Shown in pieces: positions 42,839 through 52,900 of a DNA stretch of 64,000 nt. The notes under the pieces are model-generated. The model was not told where the DNA came from. It was given only the letters and a program-made list of their open reading frames with translations, and made no database searches. Every line of letters starts with the position of its first letter. Within the stretch, counting starts at the first letter, position 1. Location of the stretch: positions 79,419 through 143,418 of the forward strand of contig MGPE01000015.1 of NCBI GenBank assembly GCA_001797335.1, written 5' to 3'. Origin of the DNA: Deltaproteobacteria bacterium GWA2_38_16. GTDB taxonomy: Bacteria > Bdellovibrionota > JACOXK01 > 2-02-FULL-40-11. Both the position numbers and the translations under genes were made by a program.

Positions 42839-45800
42839 GGACATCAGTAACGGCTCTCGTTGAGACAGAAGATACTGATAGGCTTGCATTTTTTGAAGTG
42901 CTCGCCCCAAAGGTCCATGCCAACCTACCCAGCCGCCAAACCAATGATTAAAAAATTTCTCGGTTCGTATATTAGCCATGAGCCATACCAATTCATCTCG
43001 AGGATAAAGGCGATCTAAATTCTCAGCAAAATAGAACACCTCTAGATTCACCATAACGTCTTTAAACCGATCTTTAAATGCTAACTCACTAACTTTAGCC
43101 ACAGGAGATTCTTTTAAAACTAACAGGGCTTCTTCATACAGTTTTAATTGCACAACAAGAAGCTGACGTTCTTGAACCCTTTTTGTATTATTTTTAAGAA
43201 CTAATTTTGTCTGATCCCACGTCGCTGCTTTCCCAAAATTCGCCTCATGAAAAGACAGCTGACGCTTTAATAGGAAAATCCATTTCTCCACATATTTTTT
43301 AAGTTGTGGGACGGTCATCGATCGGTCAACAGCATTTAAATACGCTGCTTTTAATTCCCCCCCTGAAAGCATTAAAAGTTCATTGCCCGGTTTAAATGTC
43401 CAAAACCGGGTGGGCACAGAAAGTTTTCCCAAAGCAGAGGTAATTCCCACCCTTCGCGTCAAGGGAAGATATTGACTATACATACCATATCCAAAATTGA
43501 GCATCCCCTTTACAAAAGCAATTTGGATGGGAGCAAAGAGCAAAAAACTCCCCTGAGTAATTCTAAGCTCTAAACGACTTTTAATGATATCTCGAATTTC
43601 TCTTCCTGGATTTTTTGGGTCTTGACTATCGTGGTGCGCCTTTAAGACATCCACCACAGTGGCCGTTTGATCACTCCCCTCTGATTGCGTATCATACCAA
43701 TGTTCCAACGCTTCTACCGAATATCCTTCATCCCAAAATAAGCGTTTGGAATCTTGGGCCATCCACCACATGGCAAAGGGAGCAGCCCCAATACCAAACA
43801 CTTCAGACACTTTTAAAATACCATGAGGTACGCGTGGCATAAATCGTCCCCCTAACCATCTAGGCAGGCGAGACATAGGACCCGATAAAAAGGAAAGGCC
43901 AATAATGGTTAAAAAACCATAGCCCACCGCATTGTGAAAAGTCCCTTGATGAGAAACCTGCTCTTGAAAAGTATGAATCATGTCATCGTTAATCTTTGAA
44001 AAACCTTGGGAATCAGACACGCGAGAAAACGCTGCATAGCGAAAAAAAGAATTCGCCAGTAAAAATTTCATTCCCTCTTCAGAATTTAAATCTAACTGGC
44101 AAAAACGATCAAGTTCATATTCCACCTTGGTCTTTAAATCCCAAACGGCCCTTTGAACAAGATCTATTAAAATATCCTCAGACTCTCGATTGTCTTGGGC
44201 CAAAAGAAGTTGTTGATAGAGAGGGGCTTTAGAACCCATATATTTTATTTCTGTATCTAAAATAGGTTCTTGGGCCAAATAGCGGGCTTTCATAATTTCT
44301 TCAAACTGAATTCTTTTTTTAGGGTCCACAAAAAGACTCGCTAAAAATTGATAGTGATCAAGCCCCAAGGTTTGTGCCACTCTAATCACATCTTTTTTAG
44401 TCTGCGCTTCTCCCTCAAATGTCTTTAACCATTCTTGGTATCGATGATAAGCAGCATCATAAGTACTCCCCTCACTGGGGAATAATATTTTTTCAATCTC
44501 ATCAAAGGAATCTTTAGAAAAAGCCTCTCTTAAATCACCAGCAAAAACCAATGTTGCCAATCTAAAATTGTCTGGCGTATCTTCTACCGGAGAAAGTTTT
44601 AACCCATTCTTAAGATCACGAATACGTTGATCTTGCTCAGATATTTTTTTAGACATGTCTAGGGCATGCTCTAAAAGCCGCTGAGCAGATACTTTTGGAT
44701 TCATCTGATCAGCGACCATCTGTTCCACTTCTTTTACCTGTTGCGCGGCTGTTTCATGATGCTTCGTAATTTTAGTGGATAGTTCTAAAAAATCATCTTG
44801 ATGATCCCGAACTGTTTCTTCAACCAAAGCTAACAATTTCTCTTGGGTATCAGGCATCACCTCTGCACCGGAATCCACCAAAATTCTTTCAATCGATACT
44901 GATAAAAGAAGTTTCTTGGCTTTTAAAATATTTTGAAAAATATTTTTTTGAGAATATTGTTGAAATACCCAACTTAATCCATAACGTGCAAATAAATTTT
45001 CCATCGATTGAAGAGTGAATGTTAAATTATGAATAAGCTCCTGAGACATTTCACTGCTCACCTTTTCTAAGACCTCATACTCCCCTTTCCAAGCAGGAAT
45101 CATGCCAATGAGTTTTTGAGAAAGAAGATCTGAGGCTAAGACTGGAATCACTATTTCAGGATCACTACTCAATTTCATATAAAATTGTGCATCTAAAAGA
45201 GCTCGACTCGGAACATTTTTTCTTTCTTCTAAAAGGCTAGGAATGCTCAAAGGATGAATGCTAAAATAATGATTTTGGCAGAATAAAGGAAGAATAGACA
45301 CTCGTTGCCCAACAGGAAACCGCTCTCTCATCCACAGACTATCTAGGTGTACCCACCGATTGATGTATAAATCAATGGCGGCTCTTCTTAAAAGATTCTT
45401 CCAGTGTATTTCATCCGGTATTTCTCCCAAAGCTTCTTGCTCAATGTCCATGTCTTCAGAAAGCCTAGGAATAATTTTACTGCCCACTACATGATAATTT
45501 TGACGAGAAACAAATTGGTCAAAATCTTTTTTTCCAATGTCATTTAATTCTAGATTAAAACTATCAAAAAGAGAGAGGTCTTTATGCTCATCTTTTTCAT
45601 GAGCCAGAATTTGCATTTTTTTAAATGCTTTCAGAGTTTCTTGAAATTCCCAAAATACTTTTTCTTTCGAAATCAGAGAAAATGTTTCTAGTGCTTCACT
45701 GTTTTTATCCCAAAATACTCGTTGCTGAACATTTAACTTTCCAAATTTTTTAAAATCTTGGCTAAGACTATTTTCAAATTCAGAAATTAAAAAAGAGGAG

Positions 45801-46090
45801 GAAGCAGATTCCCAATCAATCGCTGGAGTATTTAAAATACGCTGGGCACTATTTTTAAGCCTTTGAAAAGATTCGGCCGTCAGCTCTTTATTGACTTTGT
45901 CTTGAAGCTCAAAAAAGTCATTCAAAATTCTTTCCCGAGAAGAATTTAGAATAACAACTTCGGATTCTTCCTCTTTATCCCCAAAAATTCCCCTTAAATC
46001 ATCTTCATTCTCTTTTTCATTGGCTAAGATTTGAGAAATCGGAGAAAGAATAAACGCAAGAATTAAAAACAACGAAAAACACTTTTTCAT
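42827..46090 (-). CDS. large secreted protein of unknown function
   Basis: Starts at the ATG at 46090 with signal peptide MKKCFSLFLILAFILSPISQILA; the track start at 46114 lies in the upstream gene. About 1087 residues, mostly helical and charged. A region at ~725-790 (GYGFLTIIGLSFLSGPMSRL...FGIGAAPFAMWWMA) and another at ~860-890 may enter a membrane. I recognise no domains. It overlaps the next upstream gene slightly and the 3' end of rpoH. With the 405-residue protein it forms a two-gene exported unit. Confidence 0.65.
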   Translation of the reverse strand: MKKCFSLFLILAFILSPISQILANEKENEDDLRGIFGDKEEESEVVILNSSRERILNDFFELQDKVNKELTAESFQRLKNSAQRILNTPAIDWESASSSFLISEFENSLSQDFKKFGKLNVQQRVFWDKNSEALETFSLISKEKVFWEFQETLKAFKKMQILAHEKDEHKDLSLFDSFNLELNDIGKKDFDQFVSRQNYHVVGSKIIPRLSEDMDIEQEALGEIPDEIHWKNLLRRAAIDLYINRWVHLDSLWMRERFPVGQRVSILPLFCQNHYFSIHPLSIPSLLEERKNVPSRALLDAQFYMKLSSDPEIVIPVLASDLLSQKLIGMIPAWKGEYEVLEKVSSEMSQELIHNLTFTLQSMENLFARYGLSWVFQQYSQKNIFQNILKAKKLLLSVSIERILVDSGAEVMPDTQEKLLALVEETVRDHQDDFLELSTKITKHHETAAQQVKEVEQMVADQMNPKVSAQRLLEHALDMSKKISEQDQRIRDLKNGLKLSPVEDTPDNFRLATLVFAGDLREAFSKDSFDEIEKILFPSEGSTYDAAYHRYQEWLKTFEGEAQTKKDVIRVAQTLGLDHYQFLASLFVDPKKRIQFEEIMKARYLAQEPILDTEIKYMGSKAPLYQQLLLAQDNRESEDILIDLVQRAVWDLKTKVEYELDRFCQLDLNSEEGMKFLLANSFFRYAAFSRVSDSQGFSKINDDMIHTFQEQVSHQGTFHNAVGYGFLTIIGLSFLSGPMSRLPRWLGGRFMPRVPHGILKVSEVFGIGAAPFAMWWMAQDSKRLFWDEGYSVEALEHWYDTQSEGSDQTATVVDVLKAHHDSQDPKNPGREIRDIIKSRLELRITQGSFLLFAPIQIAFVKGMLNFGYGMYSQYLPLTRRVGITSALGKLSVPTRFWTFKPGNELLMLSGGELKAAYLNAVDRSMTVPQLKKYVEKWIFLLKRQLSFHEANFGKAATWDQTKLVLKNNTKRVQERQLLVVQLKLYEEALLVLKESPVAKVSELAFKDRFKDVMVNLEVFYFAENLDRLYPRDELVWLMANIRTEKFFNHWFGGWVGWHGPLGRALQKMQAYQYLLSQREPLLMSLFR

Positions 46091-46091
46091 T

Positions 46092-47309
46092 TTATTTTGG
46101 CTTCTTCGCCTCACGAAATACTTCTCTTAAAAAGATATCTCGAATGGAAGCCCAGTTTCTCTCACCCAATATTTCACCTTCAGTTTCCACCATAAAAAGA
46201 GCCAAAGCGGTTTTTAAATTTTCATTATTTTCCAAATGCCGCGCATCAACTTCTACCACTCCTTCTAAAGAAGAACGCATCTCTCTTAAGGCTCGAACAA
46301 TATCGGGAGCTTCAGACATTCGTTCAATAAAGGAACGACTAAAAAAATCAGCCAAGATTTCTTGATTTGCTTTATCTAAATTAGAAATCCGTGTTCTCCC
46401 AGATTCTGAGCGGACATTGTGCATAACATCTCTTAATGCCCCCAAGAGTCGGCTACTTCTTGCGATGCGAAAACTATACACCGCTCGCTCATAATAATTC
46501 CCTCGACAAAAGTCATTCATCATTTCAAAAGCCAGTGATTTATCTTTAGACATTAAATCTTCAACCAATGATTGCAACACCGATAGAGAATCTTCTGAAA
46601 AAACTCTCAAGATAGCAGAAACACTTTTCTTTTCAGAACTTAACGTTATGACACACAAAACCGATTTTTCTGAGAGATAGTCCAACGCTCTAATTTGAAT
46701 CTGGTAAACTCCTTTGGGTTTTGAAGATAGGAGTCTTGGAGTCCCTTCATAGTTCCATGTATAAGTTCTCCCTTCAGAAGAAAAATGTTTTTCTTGAAAT
46801 AAAGATTCAACCGAACTACGCCATTTCAGGGTTTCTCGAACTGTAGGAAGATCCATGGGGTGTTCTACGGTAGAACTTTGAAATCCCCCTTCTGTCTGTA
46901 AAATCCTCAAGATTTTTGTTACATCTCTTGTATCTGTAAAATCAATAAATTCCGATAAAAAATGAGTACGAGAAGGTCCTCCATCAATTTCAACTTCTAC
47001 TTGAACTCGCCCCATGTGAGATCCTCGAATCACTTGGGTTAAGGAAGCAGGTGTTAAAAATTTTACTTTAAAGTTTTTCCCAGATTCCCTGAGGGTAAAT
47101 ACCTGATGCGTTTCCCCTTCTTGCGCTTGAGCATATCCATAGGATCTTAAAATTTCACTGATTGAACGATAAGAATCATCGTCACTAAAAAAGGTCTCAA
47201 AAGGTCGAACCGGAGGAAAATCATCTAATCCCTGTGGCTCTAGTTGAGCCAGAGCAGTTTGTCCCCCCAATACGATGATCGCACATAAGAAAAATTTAAA
47301 TTGTTTCAT
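46092..47309 (-). CDS. secreted protein of unknown function
   Basis: Signal peptide MKQFKFFLCAIIVLGGQTALAQ; mature protein ~385 residues. The first half is strand-rich (for example VFTLRESGKNFKVKFL), the second helical. No recognised family. GGGAGGGGATTATCC before the ATG is a strong translation signal. Its stop overlaps the start region of the downstream 1087-residue protein. Confidence 0.65.
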   Translation of the reverse strand: MKQFKFFLCAIIVLGGQTALAQLEPQGLDDFPPVRPFETFFSDDDSYRSISEILRSYGYAQAQEGETHQVFTLRESGKNFKVKFLTPASLTQVIRGSHMGRVQVEVEIDGGPSRTHFLSEFIDFTDTRDVTKILRILQTEGGFQSSTVEHPMDLPTVRETLKWRSSVESLFQEKHFSSEGRTYTWNYEGTPRLLSSKPKGVYQIQIRALDYLSEKSVLCVITLSSEKKSVSAILRVFSEDSLSVLQSLVEDLMSKDKSLAFEMMNDFCRGNYYERAVYSFRIARSSRLLGALRDVMHNVRSESGRTRISNLDKANQEILADFFSRSFIERMSEAPDIVRALREMRSSLEGVVEVDARHLENNENLKTALALFMVETEGEILGERNWASIRDIFLREVFREAKKPK

Positions 47310-47740
47310 GGATAATCCCCTCCCTGTTCGTTAAACTCAAGGCAAGATAAGCAAAATTTAGACCATTTTATATAGATGCAATAATTTTTATAACTATTTG
47401 AAATTGCTTAATATTTTAAACAATCCCTTATTCTATGCACCCTATAATTCTGTGTATCTTTTAGGCATTGTAAAAAGGTCATCCGAAAGTAATAGTAAAT
47501 TACTATGATAATAGTAGAGCTCACAAAGAGATACGAACCATGCTAGGAAGACAACGATGCACGTGCGAGGCGTACAGGGAAGTACGTTGAGAACGGGTGG
47601 AGGAAGCCCCTGACACAGCAGAGCGCACAGCGCGTATCTGAAGCGATTGGAGGCGGCGCGAGCGGACCCAAGGGAGCATATGCGACCGTATTCAAGAGAC
47701 GCTGCAAGCGGTTCGATGGAACGAGACGACGAGTGAAGCG
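47310..47740. other. gene-free region with a diverged MITE-like repeat
   Basis: 47310-47455 is AT-rich and should hold the promoter of the secreted-protein operon. From 47459 the sequence TTTTAGGCATTGTAAAAAGG resembles the left end of the 7905 element, and 47567-47591 contains its core (GAGGCGTAC...GTACGTTGAG). Near 47707 a sequence complementary to the tRNA-Cys T arm (AGCGGTTCGAT) appears. The 136-residue minus-strand ORF over this area is repeat- and tRNA-derived and not accepted. Confidence 0.5.
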
Positions 47741-47812
47741 AGGCGGCGAGCGGAATCGAACCGCTGCATGTCAGTTTTGCAGACTGACGCCTTACCACTT
47801 GGCAACGCCGCC
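47741..47812 (-). tRNA. tRNA-Cys(GCA)
   Basis: Acceptor GGCGGCG/CGCCGCC, discriminator T, anticodon loop CTGCAAA on stem TCAGT/ACTGA, T arm AGCGG TTCGATT CCGCT. 72 nt, CCA not encoded. Standard features for tRNA-Cys. Confidence 0.94.
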
Positions 47813-47887
47813 CAATAGAAAGAAGGTTTATTGTTAGTTTATTCGCTTGCATTTTTCAATAAGAAAAGCAAGATAAGTCCCCATCAT

Positions 47888-48289
47888 ATGCATTATCTCA
47901 CAACTAAAATTATGTTTTCTGCTTATCACAGACTTTGGAATCCTGAATTCTCTCAAGAAAAAAATGAAGAAATTTTTCAAGAATGTTTCCGGGGGCATGG
48001 GCACAATTATGTTTTAGAAGTCACCATTCAAGGAGAAGTCGATCCACACACGGGAATGGTCATGGATATTAAACGCTTAAAAAAATTTCTCATGAAAGAA
48101 ATCCATACATTAGTGGATCATAAAAATTTAAACTCTGATGTTGAATTTCTAAAAGATATTATTCCAACAGCAGAAAACATGTGCACTTCTCTTTGGAAAA
48201 TCATTTCAGAAAAATTAAAAGAAGCCAAGCTTTATCGTCTTAAACTCTTCGAATCTGAAAACAATATTGTTGAATATTTTGGAAATTGA
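47888..48289 (+). CDS. 6-carboxy/6-pyruvoyl-tetrahydropterin synthase family (QueD/PTPS)
   Basis: Converts dihydroneopterin triphosphate to a tetrahydropterin, for queuosine or biopterin-type cofactors. Zinc ligands: His in FSAYHRL and the pair in HGHNY. The QueD-type CxxxHGH is present (CFRGHGH). DHKNLN and PTAENM complete the family pattern. The track start at 47831 lies close to the tRNA-Cys 5' end; the ATG at 47888 (MHYLTTKIMFSAYHRL) is preferred. No other queuosine genes are nearby. Confidence 0.88.
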   Translation: MHYLTTKIMFSAYHRLWNPEFSQEKNEEIFQECFRGHGHNYVLEVTIQGEVDPHTGMVMDIKRLKKFLMKEIHTLVDHKNLNSDVEFLKDIIPTAENMCTSLWKIISEKLKEAKLYRLKLFESENNIVEYFGN

Positions 48290-48363
48290 TCTATTTTTGG
48301 GCACATAAATTGCATAATCTTTGAAAAAATATGAAACCTATAAATAAATCACCTTGTAACAAG

Positions 48364-49533
48364 ATGAATAAGTTAAAAACCATCCTCTTTATGGGCCTAA
48401 TGTGTCTAATAACTAAACAGGCATTTGCAGAAAATATCACTTTAAAATTTGGATCAGAAGTAGATAAGAATGAGCTTGAGAAAATATTTACAGCTCAAAC
48501 GGTTGACCAGTTCCTTCACCTTATTGAATCACCGGATTTAAAGGTCATTGGGATTCCAAGAAAGACATTTAGCCAATCTTTAATAACGGTTCCTGAAGAG
48601 TATTGGAAAAACACTCCTGAAAATATCATAAATCATTTTTTAGACGGTAGCTCTATGGAGAATGGGGAGGTTTTGATGGGGAAATACATTCCTCCACAAA
48701 CAAACAGTCTAAACAATGAGCAGGCATGGATTTTAATTCAACAAGATGCCAATTTAGAGGTGTGCCGACATGAATTTATACATTATCTTATTGATAAAGA
48801 AAGAATGAGGATTAAAACTAAAATTTATTCTTTTATAAAACAAGACTTTGTACCTAATGCTCGTGAATTAGCTCTTATAGCCAATGATTATGCCCCTATT
48901 GTTGCAAAGATATTGATAGAGCTCGAAGCAGATCCAAAGAATGAAAGAAAAAAGGTCAATCTATTTAATGCTAGTACGCCTCTATTTTTAGATAGATTAA
49001 TCAGTCCCTTTTTAATATTAAATGAAGAAATAGATATTGAATATTTCCTCTTCACACAGGCCGAAAGACTTCATACAACGCTCCCAGAAAAAGCTACACA
49101 TATGTATTACCTACTTAGGAGTTATCAAAAATTAAGAAATATTTTTATAGAAATAACACGACTGTATACCAAAAGTATCCGTTCAATTCAGAATATTAAA
49201 GATCCCTCGCTTGTGGAGCTGCTAACTGAGCCGGATAGAGTCAGCGCTATTCAAAAATTAGATATCCTTCTAAAAGCATTACCAAAAGTCATTGAAAAAA
49301 TAGAGGCATCCATCTCCGCATCGCTTGAAACATTCAAAAAACTTCGTCGGGGAGATTTAAATTTTGATGGGGAGGTAAATCCAAAAGATCGAGCGTTATT
49401 GGTTTCTGCTTTGGATGATACATCTTTTCAACTTCCTACTGTCGAGCTCCTCCATTTTGATCTCAATGAGGACATGAAAATTTCTAAAGAAGATTTAGCC
49501 ATATTGGACCACATTATCTCTGATCAACACTAG
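48364..49533 (+). CDS. secreted protein with HExxH motif and dockerin-like C-terminus
   Basis: The ATG at 48364 gives signal peptide MNKLKTILFMGLMCLITKQAFA; the track start at 48331 is less signal-like. A CRHEFIHYLID segment (~residue 135) carries HExxH, the zinc motif of many metalloproteases; a third ligand is not certain. The C-terminus holds two calcium-loop repeats typical of type I dockerins (GDLNFDGEVNPKDRALL and FDLNEDMKISKEDLAIL). No cohesin or cellulosome gene is in the window, so the dockerin may mediate other surface assembly. Confidence 0.7.
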   Translation: MNKLKTILFMGLMCLITKQAFAENITLKFGSEVDKNELEKIFTAQTVDQFLHLIESPDLKVIGIPRKTFSQSLITVPEEYWKNTPENIINHFLDGSSMENGEVLMGKYIPPQTNSLNNEQAWILIQQDANLEVCRHEFIHYLIDKERMRIKTKIYSFIKQDFVPNARELALIANDYAPIVAKILIELEADPKNERKKVNLFNASTPLFLDRLISPFLILNEEIDIEYFLFTQAERLHTTLPEKATHMYYLLRSYQKLRNIFIEITRLYTKSIRSIQNIKDPSLVELLTEPDRVSAIQKLDILLKALPKVIEKIEASISASLETFKKLRRGDLNFDGEVNPKDRALLVSALDDTSFQLPTVELLHFDLNEDMKISKEDLAILDHIISDQH

Positions 49534-49545
49534 CAAAAATAAAAA

Positions 49546-49618
49546 AGCGGGTGACCGGTTTCGAACCGGCGACCTTTTCCTTGGCAAGGAAACGCTCTAC
49601 CAACTGAGCTACACCCGC
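49546..49618 (-). tRNA. tRNA-Gly(GCC)
   Basis: Acceptor GCGGGTG/CACCCGC, D arm with GTAGCTCAGTTGGTAGAGC, anticodon GCC in CTTGCCAAG, T arm CCGG TTCGAAA CCGG, discriminator T. 73 nt, CCA not encoded. Confidence 0.95.
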
Positions 49619-49657
49619 AAACTTCTTAAATAAACTAAAAAACTTCTACCCACAGGG

Positions 49658-49674
49658 CAACTGAGCTACACCCG
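49658..49674 (-). pseudogene. 17-bp fragment of tRNA-Gly
   Basis: CAACTGAGCTACACCCG repeats bases 49601-49617 of the tRNA-Gly gene exactly, 57 bp further on. A remnant of a duplication or a recombination scar. Confidence 0.6.
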
Positions 49675-49678
49675 TATA

Positions 49679-50272
49679 CTATTTTCTTTCATACAGAACT
49701 TTAAAAAATAATTCAACATATTCAATGGCTGAATAGAGAGAAAATGCCAAAGAAATATATAAAAGTAAAAGCCCAATCAAATGAAAGTTGATTCCAAAAT
49801 AGGTTTCATGAATGGCCAATCCCCCAACGGCAATCATTTGAAAAGTAGTTTTATACTTTGCTGCTGTCTTTGCACCGATTACTAATCCATGACTAGAAGC
49901 AATGGCTCTAAGTCCGGTAATAAAAATTTCTCGACCAACAATAATAACCACTAAAACCGGATGAACTCTGGACAGGCCAATCATCATAATAAGCACCGCC
50001 ATCACCAGCGTTTTATCGACTAGAGGATCTAGTAATTTCCCCATATTGGTTTCAGATTTCCAATGACGTGCCAAATAACCATCTAAAATATCGCTCATCC
50101 CAGCAATAAAAATAAGTGTGGCTGTTAAAATTCCTACCCAAGGAGCATCGGTTAAAAGAAGAATCATGACAATGGGCACTAATAAAAAACGCCCAAAGGT
50201 AATAAGATTTGGTAGTTTAGACGGCGGTGTGCCCAAAGCCCCCTTCTCCTCTAATACTTTCTTTGAGTTCAT
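49679..50272 (-). CDS. pgsA: CDP-diacylglycerol-glycerol-3-phosphate 3-phosphatidyltransferase
   Basis: Makes phosphatidylglycerol phosphate in the inner membrane. The CDP-alcohol phosphotransferase motif is complete: SDILDGYLARHWKSETNMGK, then LLDPLVDK. Four to five helices are visible. The track start overlaps dut by 56 bp; a TTG at 50236 preceded by GAGGAGAAGG is an alternative with less overlap. Last gene of the long minus-strand translation operon. Confidence 0.9.
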   Translation of the reverse strand: MNSKKVLEEKGALGTPPSKLPNLITFGRFLLVPIVMILLLTDAPWVGILTATLIFIAGMSDILDGYLARHWKSETNMGKLLDPLVDKTLVMAVLIMMIGLSRVHPVLVVIIVGREIFITGLRAIASSHGLVIGAKTAAKYKTTFQMIAVGGLAIHETYFGINFHLIGLLLLYISLAFSLYSAIEYVELFFKVLYERK

Positions 50273-50663
50273 CTACTTCTTGCCATTGAACTTCAATGAC
50301 TTTTTGAAACACAAGCTGCGCAATGCGATCTCCCCTCTTAATCGCTACATTTTCATTCCCTAAATTAATTAAAATAATTTTAATTTCCCCTCGATAATCA
50401 GAATCAATGGTGCCTGGAGAATTGAGTGCCGTCACTCCTTGTTTAATAGCCAGTCCACTCCTCGGTCTAATTTGGGCTTCATATCCCCTGGGGATCTCAA
50501 GTAAAATACCTGTAGGAACTAAGATTCTTTCTTTAGGAAGAAGCGTAATGGGCGCTTCAATATCGGCCATGAGATCATATCCCGAAGCCCCTTCAGTCAT
50601 GGTCTTGGGTAACGGAAGAAGGGGTAAATCAGATCGAAGACGTTTGATTTTTACCGTGAGCAT
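50217..50663 (-). CDS. dut: dUTP diphosphatase
   Basis: Hydrolyses dUTP to dUMP. All five motifs are in order: GYDLMAD, RPRSGLAIK, NSPGTIDSDYRGEI, GDRIAQLVF, and RGEGGFGHTA. The ATG at 50663 (MLTVKIKRLRS) gives the usual ~148 residues and starts just after the pnp stop; the longer track ORF is rejected. Confidence 0.94.
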   Translation of the reverse strand: MLTVKIKRLRSDLPLLPLPKTMTEGASGYDLMADIEAPITLLPKERILVPTGILLEIPRGYEAQIRPRSGLAIKQGVTALNSPGTIDSDYRGEIKIILINLGNENVAIKRGDRIAQLVFQKVIEVQWQEVDELKESIRGEGGFGHTAV

Positions 50664-50667
50664 TGAT

Positions 50668-52848
50668 CTATCGTCTTCCAGGACCTCTTGATTTTCCATA
50701 GCGGTCTCTAGAATCCCTAGGAGGCGGTGGTTCTCGATGATGTTTCGTTTCATCATAGCCTTCCAGTAATACTTTATGACTTAATCGAATTTTTCCCTGG
50801 CGATCTATTTCTAATACTTTCACATCCAGTTCATCGCCTTCTTTAACTATATCTGTCACCTGGTTCACGCGATCGAGACTTAGTTCTGAAATATGCACCA
50901 GTCCTTCACGATTGGGCAAAATTTCTACAAAAGCTCCAAAATCCATAATCTTAATTACTTTTCCTTTGTACACCTTACCCACTTCAGGATCTGTCACAAT
51001 GCCTTTCACAATTTCAATGGCTTTTTGTAAAGCCTCTTCATTGTTGGAGGCAATATTAACAACCCCATCATCATCAATATCAATTTTTGCACCGGTGGCT
51101 TCAATAATCCCTCGAATCGTTTTTCCTCCACTGCCAATAACATCTCGGATCTTATCTTTTGGGACCGTAAGCTGATAAATTCGTGGAGCATGAGGAGAAA
51201 GATTGCTTCGACTTTGAGCCAAAGCTTCTTTCATTTTATTTAAAATAAATAAACGCCCTTCTTTTGCCTGAGCCAAGGCCGTTCTCATAATATCTTCTGT
51301 CACACCTTCAATTTTAATATCCATTTGAAGAGCCGTCACTCCGACTTGGGTCCCTGCTACTTTAAAATCCATATCTCCAAATCCATCTTCATCTCCTAAA
51401 ATATCGGATAAAACGGCAACCTGTGATCCTTCTTTAATAAGTCCCATCGCAATCCCAGCCACAGGAGCTACAATCGGAACCCCTGCATCCATCAACGCCA
51501 AGGTTCCTCCACAGACAGACGCCATCGAAGAAGATCCATTAGATTCTAAAATTTCAGAAACCACCCGAATGGTATAAGGAAATTTTTCTGCATCGGGCAA
51601 TATGCCTTGCAGCGCTCGTTCCGCCAAAGCACCATGACCAATTTCTCTTCTGCCGGGGCCTCTTAAAAATCCTGTTTCCCCTGTTGAAAACGGTGGAAAA
51701 TTATAATGCAGCATAAAAGACTGACTAGATTCTCCTTCAATAGAATCTATTCGTTGCTCATCTTCTGATGTGCCCAACGTAACAATGGCCAAGGCTTGTG
51801 TTTCCCCTCGAGTAAAAAGAGCCGATCCATGTGTACGAGGTAAAAGTCCCACTTCAATCGTAATGGGCCGAATGGTGGCATAGGAACGCTCATCAATTCG
51901 TTTTTTATTTTTTAAAGTATAAGATCTTGCATAGTGTTCTTTGGCCAAATCAAAAAAGTTTTTAATTTCTTCTTTTTTCGCTTCTTTTTCTTCTTCCGAT
52001 ACCGTAGCCAACAATTTTTCAACGACTTCTTTTTTAAGCTGACTTAATTTTTCACTTCGCTCACTTTTACCGGGCAAATGCACAATTTTTGAAAATTCCG
52101 AAACACAGAGTTTTTCTACAGATTCTTTTAAAGCCGTATTTTCTTTGGGTGGCGTAAATTCAGCCTTTTTTATTCCATATTGTTTTTTAAGCTCTTCTTG
52201 CCATTGAATCAGAGATTGCATCTCACGATGAGCAAATAAAATAGCCTCTAAAATATCTTCTTCTGAAACAATCTTGGCACCCCCTTCAACCATGGTAACA
52301 GCATGTTTGGATCCAGACACCAAAATCTCAATATCACTTTTCTTTTGAAGCTCTGGACCAGGATTTGCCACAAATTTTCCATCCACGCGCCCTACCCGCA
52401 TGGCCGCGACTGGACCTGAAAAAGGAATATCTGAAATCTCTAAAGCACACGATGCACCAATGAGAGCCAATACATCTGGATCATTTTCTCCATCGACGGA
52501 TAGCGTGGTCGCCACAATATGCACATCGTTAAAAAATCCTTGAGGAAATAAAGGACGAAGGGGACGATCAATAAGACGTGCCGTCAGCGTTGCTTTGCTG
52601 GAAGGCTTTGCTTCTCGTTTAAAAAATCCTCCAGGGATTCTTCCAGCTGCATAAAATTTTTCTTGAAAATCTACCGTGAGCGGAAAAAAATCCTGCCCTT
52701 CTCTAACGTCTTTCGACATTACCGCCGTCACTAAAACAACGGTATCTCCACATCGGATTAAAACAGCACCATTGGCCTGTTTGGCCACCTTGTGGATATC
52801 GATAGACCAGGTTTTTCCAAATAACTCACGTTTGACATGTGTATTCAT
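50668..52848 (-). CDS. pnp: polyribonucleotide nucleotidyltransferase (PNPase)
   Basis: Phosphorolytic 3'-5' exoribonuclease. Two RNase PH domains ([35 protein letters not shown] and [17 protein letters not shown]), a KH domain ([22 protein letters not shown]) and an S1 domain ([20 protein letters not shown]) are all present in 726 residues, ending in an Arg/Pro-rich tail. It follows rpsO, the usual order. Confidence 0.97.
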   Translation of the reverse strand: MNTHVKRELFGKTWSIDIHKVAKQANGAVLIRCGDTVVLVTAVMSKDVREGQDFFPLTVDFQEKFYAAGRIPGGFFKREAKPSSKATLTARLIDRPLRPLFPQGFFNDVHIVATTLSVDGENDPDVLALIGASCALEISDIPFSGPVAAMRVGRVDGKFVANPGPELQKKSDIEILVSGSKHAVTMVEGGAKIVSEEDILEAILFAHREMQSLIQWQEELKKQYGIKKAEFTPPKENTALKESVEKLCVSEFSKIVHLPGKSERSEKLSQLKKEVVEKLLATVSEEEKEAKKEEIKNFFDLAKEHYARSYTLKNKKRIDERSYATIRPITIEVGLLPRTHGSALFTRGETQALAIVTLGTSEDEQRIDSIEGESSQSFMLHYNFPPFSTGETGFLRGPGRREIGHGALAERALQGILPDAEKFPYTIRVVSEILESNGSSSMASVCGGTLALMDAGVPIVAPVAGIAMGLIKEGSQVAVLSDILGDEDGFGDMDFKVAGTQVGVTALQMDIKIEGVTEDIMRTALAQAKEGRLFILNKMKEALAQSRSNLSPHAPRIYQLTVPKDKIRDVIGSGGKTIRGIIEATGAKIDIDDDGVVNIASNNEEALQKAIEIVKGIVTDPEVGKVYKGKVIKIMDFGAFVEILPNREGLVHISELSLDRVNQVTDIVKEGDELDVKVLEIDRQGKIRLSHKVLLEGYDETKHHREPPPPRDSRDRYGKSRGPGRR

Positions 52849-52900
52849 TATAATTTTTCCTTTTGTTAATCGTTTATATTAAAAAATGAAGATGAAATGT

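Noticed and set aside
47442-47852. 136-residue minus-strand ORF
   Set aside because: It runs through tRNA-Cys and a MITE-like repeat, and its composition is repeat-derived.
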